DNA of 64,000 bases from Brevibacillus brevis NBRC 100599 (GTDB lineage: Bacteria; Bacillota; Bacilli; Brevibacillales; Brevibacillaceae), in contig NC_012491.1 in the NCBI RefSeq assembly GCF_000010165.1, positions 4,409,501 through 4,473,500 of the forward strand. The letters run 5' to 3'. The notes beneath the pieces are model-generated. The model was not told the DNA's origin, ran no database searches, and worked only from the letters and a program-made list of their open reading frames with translations. Within the stretch, counting starts at the first letter, position 1. Each line of letters begins with the position of its first letter. Made by a program: the position numbers and the translations under genes. Positions 24,676-34,771 of the stretch are shown here, in pieces.

Positions 24676-25968
24676 ATGCTGAAGTGGAAACTACATTATG
24701 CTTGGATTATTTTATTCGTCACATTTGCCGCTTTATCAGCAGTACAGGGAATAAGACTTTCTTTTGGCGCCTTTATTGAACCCTGGGAGAACCAATTTTC
24801 TCTTGATCGCGGGACCATTTCACTCATCTCGGCGTTAAGCTTTGTCGTTTATGGGATTTCCCAACCAATTGCCGGCAGGCTGATCGATCGCTTTGGAGCC
24901 CGCACCATCCTGCTATACAGTACGCTCTTGGTAGGCCTTAGCATGATGTTCACACAATGGGTAACATCCCCCTGGCAATTGTTCCTCCTTTATGGCGTAA
25001 TTGCGTCCATTGGCGTGGGTGGAGCATCCAATGTAGCGGCAAGTGTCATCATCACAAATTGGTTTAACGAAAAACGAGGCGTCGCATTCGGATTTTTGGA
25101 GGCAGGCTTCAGTGTTGGGCAAATGGTGATGGTTCCTGTATCTCTTTTCTTCATACAGTGGTTCGATTGGAAAATGGCCGTCGCCGTTTTTGCTCTCTTT
25201 CTGCTGATTGTTATTTTTCCCGTTTTGCTTCTCCTTTTGCGGAATCATCCAGCGGAAAAAGGCCTGCATCCTATCGGGGGCTCACGGGAAGAAGAAAACG
25301 CAAGCAGCCAAATAGCCTCTGCCAGCAAGCTACCAGTCAGGGGTATTTTTCGATCCAGGAATTTCTGGTTCCTGCTATTGCCCTTTTTTATCTGCGGATT
25401 TACCACCACCGGCTTGATGGATACTCATTTGATCCCATTTACCCAGCTTTGCGGTTTTTCAACAACCGTAACTGGTTCGGCCATAAGCCTGTTGGCTGCT
25501 TTCAACACACTGGGGACTTTATTGTCCGGTTTTATTGCGGATCGCTGGAGCAGTAGAAAATTTTTGGCGACCCTATACCTATTGCGAGCCGTTTCAATCG
25601 GTTTCTTGATTGTATTTGTGAGTGATCCCGAACTTCTCCTGTTTTTTGTCGCACATCCATCTTTGTTGATTCTGTTTTCCATCTCTTTTGGGCTTGTCGA
25701 TTTTGCAACGGTAGCTCCTACCCAACTGCTAGCAACGCAGCATTTCAAAAATTACTCCATGGGACTTGTCATGGGTTGGCTTTTTCTGAGTCATCAGGCT
25801 GGGTCAGCGTTGGGGGCATACTTGCCTGGAATGATTTTTGAGCAGACGGGTCATTATACGCTGGCCTTTTATGTCTCAGTCTTTTTACTGGTGGGAGCTG
25901 CTGTTTTGAATCTCTTACTGCCTGAATCAGTTAAGGCTACAAGTCATGAGAAGGCATGCACAGAATAA
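24676..25968 (+). CDS. MFS transporter (monocarboxylate/OFA-like)
   Basis: A 430-aa protein with about 12 membrane helices. The first-half signature [13 protein letters not shown] and the pattern [30 protein letters not shown] resemble the monocarboxylate/oxalate-formate antiporter branch; the central loop (about residues 190-225) is hydrophilic. The substrate is probably an organic anion, but this is only a family tendency. ATG at 24676 is used because AAAGGTG precedes it; a GTG at 24661 is in frame but has its Shine-Dalgarno too close. Cotranscribed with the MarR gene. Confidence 0.88.
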   Translation: MLKWKLHYAWIILFVTFAALSAVQGIRLSFGAFIEPWENQFSLDRGTISLISALSFVVYGISQPIAGRLIDRFGARTILLYSTLLVGLSMMFTQWVTSPWQLFLLYGVIASIGVGGASNVAASVIITNWFNEKRGVAFGFLEAGFSVGQMVMVPVSLFFIQWFDWKMAVAVFALFLLIVIFPVLLLLLRNHPAEKGLHPIGGSREEENASSQIASASKLPVRGIFRSRNFWFLLLPFFICGFTTTGLMDTHLIPFTQLCGFSTTVTGSAISLLAAFNTLGTLLSGFIADRWSSRKFLATLYLLRAVSIGFLIVFVSDPELLLFFVAHPSLLILFSISFGLVDFATVAPTQLLATQHFKNYSMGLVMGWLFLSHQAGSALGAYLPGMIFEQTGHYTLAFYVSVFLLVGAAVLNLLLPESVKATSHEKACTE

Positions 25969-25994
25969 GAATCAGATAACGGAGTTCGATCCTC

Positions 25995-26040
25995 AAAAAA
26001 CAAAGCCAGTCTGACACCTTATTTTCGTGTCAACTGGCTT
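25995..26040 (-). terminator. Terminator of the IclR gene
   Basis: AAGCCAGT(C)TGACAC / GTGTCAACTGGCTT hairpin followed on the minus strand by TTTGTTTTTTG. Confidence 0.8.
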
Positions 26041-26045
26041 CTTGA

Positions 26046-26792
26046 TTATTTCATCATTTTCCCCATCCGATAGGCTGCTTCCATGATGTACGGCGCATAT
26101 TGGCTCATTTTTTCAGGAGTCAGGCGGTTGGATGGACCAGACGCTGCAATAGACGCTACCAATTGTCCGTTGCGGTTGAATATCGGGACGGCTACGGCTG
26201 CTGTCCCCAGCTCCCGTTCCTCCACGCTAGTCGCGAAGCCTTGCTTCCTGATTTGATCCAATTGCTCAATGAAAGACTCCTTGTTCACAAAGTCAGGCCA
26301 ATTCGGATCGCTGATGACTTCCTGCAAAATGAAAGGTTCTGCGTAAGCAACGAGTACCTTGCTCGATGCTCCCACCGCGAGTGGCATACGCGCTCCAATT
26401 GGGGCCACCCTGCGAATCGGCTGCTTGCTTTGGACTGCCTGTACGCGTATCCGCTCGTTTCCATCCCGCACATACAGACTGATCGTTTCCTCCACCAAAT
26501 CCCGCAATCGCTCCATCTCCGGCAGCAGCAATGTCGCTGGATCATCGTTTTGCGACAAATTGGCGGATAACTCCCAAACTCGAAACCCAAGTCGATACTT
26601 CTCCGTCTGGACATCTCGTATCAGAAACCCTTTGTTCTCCAGCGTTGCCAGCAAACGGTGCACGGTACTTTTATGCAAGGAGAGTCGACTCGCTATCTCA
26701 CTCAGGCCCAGATCCGTCGCGTCTGTAAAACAGAGCAGGATATCCAAAGCCCGATCGACTGCTCGAACGTTTGCTTTTTGTTCTTCTTCCAT
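26046..26792 (-). CDS. IclR-family transcriptional regulator
   Basis: A 248-aa regulator. Winged helix at residues 8-70 (VRAVDRALDILLCF...LGLSEIASRLSLHKSTVHRLLATLENKGFL), then the GAF-like effector domain (ELSANLSQNDDPATLLLPEMERL...ETISLYVRDGNERI, PLAVGASSKVLVA, and the C-terminal AAVAVPIFNRNGQLVASIAASGPSNRLT). Such proteins control catabolism of aromatic or organic acids. No catabolic gene is adjacent, so the target is unknown; the inverted repeat just upstream suggests autoregulation. Monocistronic. Confidence 0.92.
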   Translation of the reverse strand: MEEEQKANVRAVDRALDILLCFTDATDLGLSEIASRLSLHKSTVHRLLATLENKGFLIRDVQTEKYRLGFRVWELSANLSQNDDPATLLLPEMERLRDLVEETISLYVRDGNERIRVQAVQSKQPIRRVAPIGARMPLAVGASSKVLVAYAEPFILQEVISDPNWPDFVNKESFIEQLDQIRKQGFATSVEERELGTAAVAVPIFNRNGQLVASIAASGPSNRLTPEKMSQYAPYIMEAAYRMGKMMK

Positions 26793-26827
26793 AAGTGTTT
26801 GACACCCGCTTCCTACTTTGTTCCGAT

Positions 26828-26846
26828 CGTTTCATCTGATGAAACG
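26828..26846. promoter_or_regulatory. Inverted repeat upstream of iclR gene
   Basis: CGTTTCAT-CTG-ATGAAACG, a perfect 8-bp dyad with a 3-bp centre, 36 bp before the IclR start. Size and position fit an IclR-type operator. Confidence 0.6.
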
Positions 26847-27019
26847 AATATGCTACTTTTCAGTATACGAAAAAATAAAGCATAGTAAAGAGCGAATCCG
26901 AAGTCTTCCCTACCTATTTTCTGTTGACGAGGACATTCCCACAAGCACTGAACCCAGATCGGACATACATTGACAGAAAGATTGCAATCTTTTTATTCTC
27001 GATTGGGGGAGTGACCTCC

Positions 27020-27746
27020 TTGGGCAAAAAAAGCGAATCAAAACTGACCAAGCATAGCGTGCTGCGTGCAAGCTCTTCACTTGTCTCGGCCTTACCCCGG
27101 ACACGTCGTTTTTCCAAGCAGTCTTTATATGCTTTTCTGGATCGATACAAAAAGGTGATCGTCAAACCAGCAACAGGTAGTGGTGGTGCTGGCGTCATGC
27201 TCGTCACACGGAAAACCAAGAACCGTTACCGTGTCCAGCGTGGACCTGCACAACTCACATTGGGTGGCAAGTTGGAGACCTACAGGTATTTGCGAAGAAA
27301 AATAACGACCCCTTATCTGATTCAACGCGGTATCACACTGGCACGCGTCAATGATTCCTTGTTCGATGTAAGAGTGATGGTTCAAAAAAGACCAGGCTCT
27401 CCCTGGGTCGTCACTGGAATGCTTGCAAAAGTAGCAGGTAAAGGCTACATCATTACCAATGTCAAAAGAAGCAAAGGACGTGTGCTGCCGATCCGCTTAG
27501 CCATTCAACGCTCCTCGATTCGCGGCGCTTCTGCCTCCACGATCATTGCTCGCCTACGAAGAATCGCCATACTCGTTGGCACGCTATTACACACGCCAGA
27601 GAGTCTTCGGGCTGGATATGGGCATTGACGCAAGTGGTCGGGTGTGGATTATTGAAGCCAATCTACGACCAGACATTACCCTATTCCTGAAGCTTGCCGA
27701 CAAATCGATGTACAAAAACATATGTGCCTATCGAAGACACGTATAA
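27020..27746 (+). pseudogene. YheC/YheD-family (endospore coat-associated) gene with frameshift
   Basis: The first 200 or so residues (from TTG 27020, GGGGGAG upstream) match the YheC/YheD family of ATP-grasp-like proteins linked to spore coats: RRFSKQSLYAFLDRYKKVIVKPATGSGGAGVMLV, YLIQRGITLARVNDSLFDVRVMVQK and WVVTGMLAKVAGKG. This frame stops at 27628 after the off-family tail SLRAGYGH. The expected C-terminal block continues in another frame from about 27590 (QRVFGLDMGIDASGRVWIIEANLRPD...) to 27746. A single-base indel near 27590-27605 explains both. Either a decayed gene or a sequencing error. Confidence 0.8.
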
Positions 27747-27784
27747 AAAAAGGGGAGCCGTTCTGTCACGGTTCCCCTTTTATC
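27744..27784. terminator. Bidirectional terminator
   Basis: AAAAGGGGAGCCG / CGGTTCCCCTTTT hairpin flanked by A and T tracts, between the YheC/D gene and the converging aldo/keto reductase. Confidence 0.88.
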
Positions 27785-27800
27785 TGATGTGGCGGTACCT

Positions 27801-28625
27801 TTAAAAATCAAAATGATCGGGGTCTGGCCCAAAACGCTTGTTGTCATTTAGAGCAGTGATTTTTTCTACATCCTCTGTGCTGAGGGTGAAATCAAAAACA
27901 TCTGCGTTCTGGCGAATCCGCTCTGGTGTGATCGACTTCGGAATGGTCACCACTTGGTTTTCCAAATCCCAGCGAAGCACAATTTGCGCAGGAGACTTGC
28001 CGTATTTTTGTCCCAATTCTACCAAGAGAGGATGATCGAGATTTCCTTGCATCAACGGGCTCCATGCTTCTAGTTGAATATGGTGCTCTTTGCAATACTC
28101 ATGCAACTCTTTTTGGGTAAGCAAGGGATGATACTCGACTTGGTTGACAACCGGAATGATCTCGCTATGTTGGCGCAAATCCTCGAGGTAGTGGCTATGA
28201 AAATTACTGACGCCAATCGCACGTACATATCCATCGCGGTATAGCTTTTCCAAGGCTCTCCATGTATCTACATACTTGCCTTTTACCGGCCAGTGAATCA
28301 GGTACAAATCCAACGTATCCGTACCCAACTTTTTCATACTTTCATCAAAAGCCTTCAGCGTTGACTCGTAGCCTTGATCCGCATTCCACACCTTGGTCGT
28401 GATGAACAATTGGTCGCGATCAATCCCGGCTTGACGGATTCCTTCGCCTACGCCGGCTTCGTTGCCGTAGATAGCTGCCGTGTCTATACTGCGATAACCC
28501 GCCTCAATCGCGGATCGGACGGCCAACGTTTCGTTTCCGTCTTTTGCCTTCCAGACACCCAGACCCAGCCAGGGCATCTTCACCCCGTTGTTCAAAACGG
28601 AATGATCTGTGATATGTGTTGCCAT
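27801..28625 (-). CDS. Aldo/keto reductase
   Basis: A 274-aa TIM-barrel NADPH-dependent reductase of the YvgN/YtbE (glyoxal/methylglyoxal reductase) type. N-terminal LNNGVKMPWLGLGVWKA, catalytic Asp/Tyr in SIDTAAIYGNEAGVG, Lys in FITTKVW and His in DLYLIHWP form the tetrad; VRAIGVSNFHSHYLEDL and the cofactor-binding IPKSITPERIRQNADVFDF follow. Cytoplasmic; reduces reactive aldehydes. Ribosome binding site GGGAGGAGATCC precedes the ATG. It lies on the same strand just downstream of the injection-system operon, with no clear terminator between, but no functional link is suggested. Confidence 0.93.
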   Translation of the reverse strand: MATHITDHSVLNNGVKMPWLGLGVWKAKDGNETLAVRSAIEAGYRSIDTAAIYGNEAGVGEGIRQAGIDRDQLFITTKVWNADQGYESTLKAFDESMKKLGTDTLDLYLIHWPVKGKYVDTWRALEKLYRDGYVRAIGVSNFHSHYLEDLRQHSEIIPVVNQVEYHPLLTQKELHEYCKEHHIQLEAWSPLMQGNLDHPLLVELGQKYGKSPAQIVLRWDLENQVVTIPKSITPERIRQNADVFDFTLSTEDVEKITALNDNKRFGPDPDHFDF

Positions 28626-28703
28626 TGGATCTCCTCCCGTCTATCGCTGATATGTACTTACATTAAGAAAGTGTAACATAAATACAAAATGGAGCAAACC
28701 TTG

Positions 28704-30341
28704 CTACTCTTCCGAATCTTGTATCACTATATCTTCTGTCCCCTCTACCAGCGGTTTGATCGCCCACCACCTGATCCTCGCCCGATCTGTCTGTACAGGT
28801 CCCTTCACCTGGACGCCGATTCGAAACGTTCCTTTCTGCGGATAAACGATGACCCCTACGGCAAACTGCGCTGCATCTGTCACATACTCCGAATCATCAA
28901 AAACACTGGTATGCCCGTACATCACTTGCTCATGCTGGGAAAGCAACTCATCGATCACATCTGCATGAAAATCCTCGATTCCTGCACTGACATACACATT
29001 CCCTTTTCCGAGAGAATGCTTGAGCTCCTCAGAAAAATAACGATTGCCGATCTTGACTCCAAACGGCCAGTTGGAGGAGTATGGATCAATTGGTATTTCT
29101 ACCACGCCCGTTGCTACTTGTTCATTTGCCTTTCCTGGTCGGGGCAGACCCAGCTCAAACTGGTAGACAGACCCCAGATTATCGTAGCTCACATCGAACT
29201 GCGGCTTATCAGCTGCCGCGATTTCTTTCACTCGCGTAGTCACCCGAAAGGAATCCGCATGGGAGCCTTGCTCGACTGGCCTTCCCTTCTGTCCACGCAA
29301 CGCAAGCTTTTGCAAAAGCGCTGGCGTATACACGTACTCCCCAAACGGAACAGGAACAACCTTCTCAATCACATAGGTCGCATTCATTTGCAGCAAGCAT
29401 ACTTTTGCCAAATATAGAAAAGGCTGTTCGTTCGCTTGTGTCACATGATCCAGCTTGCGATTGTAGTAATCGGATACGAGCCGCTCTACCAGATCGTCTG
29501 GCGTGATTTCGATTTTCCCTACAGAAACGAGATCGGTATGCACCAAGCGATCCCCGAGTCGAACCTCTGCCTTGCCACCCAGCACCGCCAGCTCTACCGT
29601 ACCGCGATCCCAGCCAGCCTTGAGCGGAATGGAGACGACATAATCGGTCTCTTTCCCGTCAACAGGCTCTAAGAAGGATACGCTACCGTCACTGCTTTCC
29701 AAGACCGTTAGCCCTAGTGCATCCAGCTTGTATTCGAATTGCACGCGTGACGTTTGTACCGTCTTCTCAATGTGCAACTGCAAGGAAAATACTTCACCCG
29801 GATTGACGTATCGCGGAGTTGCCTGCCAAATGCGCACCTGTGGATCTGCATAGAGCAGCACTCTTTGCTCTACCAGTTGTACCCCTTCGATGGATGCAGG
29901 ATGCGGTGCCTCTTCTTTGATAAAAAGCCGATATCCTTCTGCGACCCGGTTGTATTCAGCCATTTCCTGCTCGACGGTTTCGGAGACGGAGAAGACCTGT
30001 TCTTTCCCTTTTTCATCATAGGCCAAGCAGACGTACACATTTTTTGCGTAATCGTTGTTGCTAAAGCCTTCCATCATGGACAGCTTCAGCTTCACCGGTT
30101 CAGGAAGCACAATTTCCCTCCCGAGATAATCAAGAGCAACCCCAGCCTCGACCGAAATCTGCTTTTCGTCTACAGCGATCACTTGCAAACCGCATACCAC
30201 CCCACCCCCGTGAAGCAGCCGATTGGTGAGTCGACGCTTGTCATTGAAATAGCGCTGTTCTGATTCGAAATCTCGGACGGTTAACAGCTTCCCTTTGAAA
30301 TACACATTCCGTTCATGTGGAAAATAACGCAGATTCTTCAT
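28704..30341 (-). CDS. eCIS baseplate- or fibre-associated protein
   Basis: A 545-aa protein, last gene of the injection-system operon. The N-terminal motif RYFPHERNVYFKGKLLTVRDFESEQRYFNDKRRLTNRLLHGGGVVCGL is a recurring signature of proteins at the 3' end of eCIS loci; it is followed by a beta-rich ISVEAGVALDYLGREIVLPEP segment like phage collar or host-binding proteins. The remainder (about residues 180-545) is beta-strand rich with no known catalytic motif. I infer a tail fibre, fibre adaptor or outer baseplate part; no other gene in the locus looks like a fibre. Start ATG at 30341 with GAGGTG upstream. Confidence 0.65.
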   Translation of the reverse strand: MKNLRYFPHERNVYFKGKLLTVRDFESEQRYFNDKRRLTNRLLHGGGVVCGLQVIAVDEKQISVEAGVALDYLGREIVLPEPVKLKLSMMEGFSNNDYAKNVYVCLAYDEKGKEQVFSVSETVEQEMAEYNRVAEGYRLFIKEEAPHPASIEGVQLVEQRVLLYADPQVRIWQATPRYVNPGEVFSLQLHIEKTVQTSRVQFEYKLDALGLTVLESSDGSVSFLEPVDGKETDYVVSIPLKAGWDRGTVELAVLGGKAEVRLGDRLVHTDLVSVGKIEITPDDLVERLVSDYYNRKLDHVTQANEQPFLYLAKVCLLQMNATYVIEKVVPVPFGEYVYTPALLQKLALRGQKGRPVEQGSHADSFRVTTRVKEIAAADKPQFDVSYDNLGSVYQFELGLPRPGKANEQVATGVVEIPIDPYSSNWPFGVKIGNRYFSEELKHSLGKGNVYVSAGIEDFHADVIDELLSQHEQVMYGHTSVFDDSEYVTDAAQFAVGVIVYPQKGTFRIGVQVKGPVQTDRARIRWWAIKPLVEGTEDIVIQDSEE

Positions 30342-30377
30342 CTCTAACACCTCACTTTGCGTATAAATCTCGGCTTC

Positions 30378-32486
30378 TTACTCCAGCTCTGCATCCAGCC
30401 CAATCCTCGTGTCATAATCGATTCGTCTACTGCGGTCCTTCCCACTTAGCACCGTGTTGTATGGAATAGACAAATTTTGATCAAGCGTAAGGAACGACGG
30501 CTCCGTCAAATAAGAATTAATCCCCACGTAGCTATGGAGGTCGGCGTAGATGCCCGGGCGCAGAACGATGAGCTTTGCCTCTGTAAAAGCAGGCGTTTGA
30601 TCTTCCAAAATCTTTTGCAAAACCGACTGCTCCCGCTCTGTTGTCGCGCATTCCTGCGAAACAATCAGACAAAACTGATACGGATGATCCATGTACAAGG
30701 AAGAGATTAGCTCGTGTAGCTCCGGGATCGCCTTCATGTCCCTGATTTGAAAATACTCCACGATCATCGGGCGCTCCCCGGTATACAGCTGTACCATCTT
30801 TTCCAATCCCGCACGAGTGCCCCGCTCAGCGTATAGCTCCGGTGCGCGACGAATCAGCTCTCGTCGCTGTGCTTCTGTCCAATGCTCATCCCTGCCCATC
30901 CCCAACCAAGAAGCGAGCCAAGGGACGAACTCTCCCGGTGTCGTATCAGGATCGAACAACCGTGAAATGGTATCAATCTGTTCCTCCAGCTCCAAGTAAA
31001 ACGTCCCGAAAAGGGAGAGGAAGCGCTCCAAAAAATTAGCACTGGCAGGTTCACTTTGATAAGTCGCTGGTAAATAACGCAAAAATGTGTCGCGCGGCGA
31101 ATATATCCTCATTTGCCTGAGCAACGGGGAATGGCGGTCCGTTCCAAGCCATTCGATTTTGAGCCATAGATAGCGGCCTTTTGCGGAATGAAACAGCGCA
31201 TCCGAAGCGTTGATTACCGGCTCTGACCATAGATTGGCGGTCCTTTGCAGCTTGGTTCTCCAGTCCATGTCGGGTGCCAGCAAAACGTCATCCAGATTGC
31301 GGACGGCTCCATCAATCACATGCTCTTTTCGATCAGAAGAAAACGTCGAGATGAGTAACTGTGTTTCTTCCGGTATGTCTGCTTCCAGCGTGAATTTATG
31401 CCACACTGTTTCATATTCCGTGCTATCCAATGCACGAGAGAAGTAGATGCCCATCGGTATTCCCGTCGCATCCAGATTGGACGTTCGGGAGACGAGTCTC
31501 ATCATCGTCAGAACATTTTTCTGCGCGTCCCAAACATACAGTCGTTGCTGGTTATCAAAAACGAGCTTGTCTGCTCGGCCGTGGTAGTTGGTCAACGGCG
31601 CAAGTGCTTCCCCCGTTGGTTGAAAACGCAAAATGAATCGGGTATGATCATGAGCCGAATCGATGGAACGCCGATCACCCACATAGAGAATGGGACCTGG
31701 ACCCACTGCAAATCCCGCGGGCTTGGTGCCTGACGGGATCGCCAGTGTGCACACATCGGCGCCTTCCGAAGAGAACCGAAACACTTGATTCGTCTGTGCC
31801 CAAAAGAGATAGGCCTTGCCCGCTTCGGCAACAGACAGGCGAAACAACCTTCTTCGCCTGATCTCACGGAGTGTAGCTGTCTCTTTTACTCTCAATTCCT
31901 CATGCGCGTATGTAGCGTCCACTTTTCCTGCCCGATTCAGCCGAAGGACGACGACTTGTGTTCCCGCCGCGATTTCCTTCCGTTCGTTGTCTTGATCTAC
32001 GAGCACAGGTGTCGTGATGTAAAGACGTCCTTCTTCATCCAGCCCTGCATCCAAAGGAAAAAGCCTCTGTTCCTCCCCCTCCTCCCAGCTCCAAACGCAC
32101 TGGCCGTTGGCTATGGAATACGCACCGACTTTTCGCCTTGCTTCGGGGTCGAGGATATACACGTATTCATCGTCAGCGACGAGAAACGAGTCTTTGGAAA
32201 ACAACCCCCGTCCAGCGCGAAACACGGTCTCCTTGAAGTTGTTGCCGTCATCATAATGCGTGATATGTCCGCTTTCATCCAGCCAGAGCAACGAACCAAC
32301 CCGTGCCATGGCAAAATCCAAGAGTCGAGAGTGATGTGTCGTCCCAGCCTGGTGCACATAATCGATCACATATTCGGGCGATTTGTTCAGCGCAATCCCC
32401 TCGTTGGAGACGTGAAGGTTATACCAGATCCCCCGCTGCCAATCGGACGGATTGTTCAGGGAAAAGAAACGATTCATTGTATCCAC
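30378..32486 (-). CDS. eCIS tail protein I-like baseplate protein with propeller-like N-terminus
   Basis: A 702-aa protein. The C-terminal third (about residues 460-640) is a phage tail protein I-type domain: FLRYLPATYQSEPASANFLERFLSLFGTFYLELEEQIDTISRLFDPDTTPGEFVPWLASWLGMG, then RRELIRRAPELYAERGTRAGLEKMVQLYTGERP. The N-terminal two thirds contain repeated short beta motifs with Asp/Gly turns (LLWLDESGHITHY, VYILDPEARRKVGAYS, LDEEGRLYITTP, VFDNQQRLYVWDAQ), consistent with an NHL-like propeller. Tail protein I joins the baseplate wedge in phage P2, so the protein should sit in the baseplate periphery. GTG at 32486 has GGAGGA 7 nt upstream. Confidence 0.8.
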   Translation of the reverse strand: MDTMNRFFSLNNPSDWQRGIWYNLHVSNEGIALNKSPEYVIDYVHQAGTTHHSRLLDFAMARVGSLLWLDESGHITHYDDGNNFKETVFRAGRGLFSKDSFLVADDEYVYILDPEARRKVGAYSIANGQCVWSWEEGEEQRLFPLDAGLDEEGRLYITTPVLVDQDNERKEIAAGTQVVVLRLNRAGKVDATYAHEELRVKETATLREIRRRRLFRLSVAEAGKAYLFWAQTNQVFRFSSEGADVCTLAIPSGTKPAGFAVGPGPILYVGDRRSIDSAHDHTRFILRFQPTGEALAPLTNYHGRADKLVFDNQQRLYVWDAQKNVLTMMRLVSRTSNLDATGIPMGIYFSRALDSTEYETVWHKFTLEADIPEETQLLISTFSSDRKEHVIDGAVRNLDDVLLAPDMDWRTKLQRTANLWSEPVINASDALFHSAKGRYLWLKIEWLGTDRHSPLLRQMRIYSPRDTFLRYLPATYQSEPASANFLERFLSLFGTFYLELEEQIDTISRLFDPDTTPGEFVPWLASWLGMGRDEHWTEAQRRELIRRAPELYAERGTRAGLEKMVQLYTGERPMIVEYFQIRDMKAIPELHELISSLYMDHPYQFCLIVSQECATTEREQSVLQKILEDQTPAFTEAKLIVLRPGIYADLHSYVGINSYLTEPSFLTLDQNLSIPYNTVLSGKDRSRRIDYDTRIGLDAELE

Positions 32487-32510
32487 GCCCACTCCTCCGT
32501 TTGTTCCCGT

Positions 32511-34754
32511 CTATCTTTCTCTATCCACAACGAGCTCCAAGACATGCTCTCCTGAGTACACCAGCCCATGGCGCGGAATCTGTATATCGCCCCCTTCATC
32601 CCTGACGATGCCTGTGCCCTCTGCGGAAACCCACAAATCCGTCACGTACAGCACACCCTCGATCTGGTTTAATACCTCGTAGAGATCGCTTTTATAAACA
32701 GGCCGACCAAATTCCCAGCCTTTTCCTTGTTGACTCGAAGAATTGTGTAGATCCAATGGTGTCAAATATCGCTGCAATGCCTGTAGCACCATCTGCTTTT
32801 TGTCTACAAACGCAGACTCCACCACGATTGTCGCAAAAACGGTCACTTTGATATAAGCTGGAGCAGCCACATGGACCTCTGTCGTCAATAGCCTTCTCTG
32901 TTCCAATTGGTGGCGAACAGTCCGCAGGAAGCCTTCACTTGGCAGTGGTGTCGGCTGATCGCTAAATGGGACGATGACGACGGTCGTTTGAGCGGCTGCG
33001 TTTTGCTCGGAAGCTCCCACTTCCCCTACTTTGTACAGGGGGATTGCCTTTGCGCGGGCTACTCGCAATCCAGGTGTCGAGAGAGCGAGGGCCTCATAGT
33101 CTTCTGCTGTAACGGCCCGCTGCGGTTTTTTCCCTTCTATTCTCATCCTGCGCTTGGCTTGATCAATCGTTTCGCGCTCGCTTCCCCCACTAGCTGGACG
33201 TGGATTCGTCACCTGTGCGGTGGTTCGCTGCCGGGCGAGCGGCAGGAATCGGGTAATTTGCCCTCCTTGCACATTCCCCTTCGCACCTTGGCTTGTCTGA
33301 CAGGATAGGATCCGAATACCCGCCATACCTTCCAGTCTTTCTGGAATGGCTCCGTGCTCATTATTGCCAAACGCAATTTCTGTCCCGTCCGTATCAATCA
33401 GCATAAAATGGCGGTCCTGTGGTCCTGATCGGTCAAAATCAGTGACCAGCGACCAGTCTTCCCAGACGGGAAACGGATTGCCTTCGACCTGACGGGCCAC
33501 CTGAATGACAAACGTTTCTGGCATGATCGATTGGACGTTTGGCCGAAACACTTGATGTGGCAATCCACTGCTTTCTCCGATGGACCGTTGCCCTGCAAAG
33601 TCTATCCGATAGGCGATGACCCGAATATTTCTGCGACCTTCAGGCATTGCACCTCCAAATCCAATCATCGTGGTGCCCTGTACTGGGTCACGCGAAACGC
33701 GAAACGAAAATACGCCTGTATCGGCTTGGTCTGGTTCATCTTGATCCCATCCACTTTGCCAATGTTGTCCCTTTTTGCATTGAACCTCCACAGAGCCATC
33801 GTACGATAGCGAACTGGAAAGGACGATCGTCTGATCTGCTTGCCCCGTTCCATCGAACTCCCACACTTGACTGAAGGTTTCTCGTTGGATGACACTCACG
33901 GTATTCAACTCGATTTTTTCCAGGCGAGGAGCCAATTCGAATCGACCTGCACGCAATGTTGCACAGAGCCAGAATCGAGGGCGATCATTGGCGGGGTAAA
34001 GCATGAGCGGCTTCATTGTCCCTTCCAGCTCGATCAGGACACGTCCCGAAAAGGATAGATTCATCGTTTCATCCGAGACTAGTGGTAACGGACTCCATCC
34101 CGTTTCTTGCGTGCGTTCGTCCTGTCCATAGTACTCCCACTCGAGACTAGCCGATGGAACGAAAAGCGCTGTGGGCGTAAGTGGGGCGATTGGGACAGGA
34201 TAGTCCTCAAACAGGCGCAATCCAATCGAGACTGCTTTCCCTATTGGCAACGGCCGATCAAAGCCTAAGTAAATCTTGTTCCCTATCGTTGGTTCCTGGC
34301 CGAATGCGTAGTAGGAAACACCAGTATGCGCATTGGATGAACTCACATCCGCCGTCCCGCTTTCTGTATGAACCAGAACACGCTCCAGGCTGGCTGGTAC
34401 CAGAACAAGCGAATGTTCCGTCTCGAAAGGAAGATTCCCCGCGAACAATATCGTCTTCTCCGGAAGGATCGCTTCTTCTGACACGTCGAAAAACGTTACA
34501 TCCGTCGTCGCACATGACTGGTTCTTTGGGTGTACACCCATGAGCTGCAAAAATTTGCGTTCATTCTTTTCCGTGATCCGGTTGAGATAGTATTGCTGCA
34601 TTTCCATCAACCACGCGAACATCTCCAAAAGCGTAATGCCAGGATCGTGATGACGGTGATCACCCCACTCTGGCTGCAGCTTGGGGATCGCGTTTTTTGC
34701 TTGTTCGACGATCTCCTCAAAGTAGCGATCATCCAGATTCTTGGATGGAAGCAT
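32511..34754 (-). CDS. Baseplate assembly protein J-like (second copy)
   Basis: A 747-aa protein of the putative baseplate assembly family (J/gp6-like). N-terminal LDDRYFEEIVEQAKNAIPKLQPEWGDHRHHDPGITLLEMFAWLMEMQQYYLNRI is the eCIS/Afp11-12 hallmark; the C-terminal part holds NPRPASGGSERETIDQAKRRMR..RAVTAEDYEALALSTPG and GWEFGRPVYKSDLYEVLNQIEGVLYV, the J-domain core. These proteins form the baseplate wedge ring around the spike. It follows a longer paralogue after 17 nt. ATG at 34754 preceded by AAAGGAAG; a TTG seven codons earlier overlaps that site. Confidence 0.85.
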   Translation of the reverse strand: MLPSKNLDDRYFEEIVEQAKNAIPKLQPEWGDHRHHDPGITLLEMFAWLMEMQQYYLNRITEKNERKFLQLMGVHPKNQSCATTDVTFFDVSEEAILPEKTILFAGNLPFETEHSLVLVPASLERVLVHTESGTADVSSSNAHTGVSYYAFGQEPTIGNKIYLGFDRPLPIGKAVSIGLRLFEDYPVPIAPLTPTALFVPSASLEWEYYGQDERTQETGWSPLPLVSDETMNLSFSGRVLIELEGTMKPLMLYPANDRPRFWLCATLRAGRFELAPRLEKIELNTVSVIQRETFSQVWEFDGTGQADQTIVLSSSLSYDGSVEVQCKKGQHWQSGWDQDEPDQADTGVFSFRVSRDPVQGTTMIGFGGAMPEGRRNIRVIAYRIDFAGQRSIGESSGLPHQVFRPNVQSIMPETFVIQVARQVEGNPFPVWEDWSLVTDFDRSGPQDRHFMLIDTDGTEIAFGNNEHGAIPERLEGMAGIRILSCQTSQGAKGNVQGGQITRFLPLARQRTTAQVTNPRPASGGSERETIDQAKRRMRIEGKKPQRAVTAEDYEALALSTPGLRVARAKAIPLYKVGEVGASEQNAAAQTTVVIVPFSDQPTPLPSEGFLRTVRHQLEQRRLLTTEVHVAAPAYIKVTVFATIVVESAFVDKKQMVLQALQRYLTPLDLHNSSSQQGKGWEFGRPVYKSDLYEVLNQIEGVLYVTDLWVSAEGTGIVRDEGGDIQIPRHGLVYSGEHVLELVVDRER

Positions 34755-34771
34755 AGCGCACACTTCCTTTT

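Noticed and set aside
28689..29417. Plus-strand frames of 100-300 codons inside the eCIS genes (for example 28689-29417, 31785-32555, 34775-35689)
   Set aside because: They are antisense to conserved eCIS proteins and show no family similarity or start signals.
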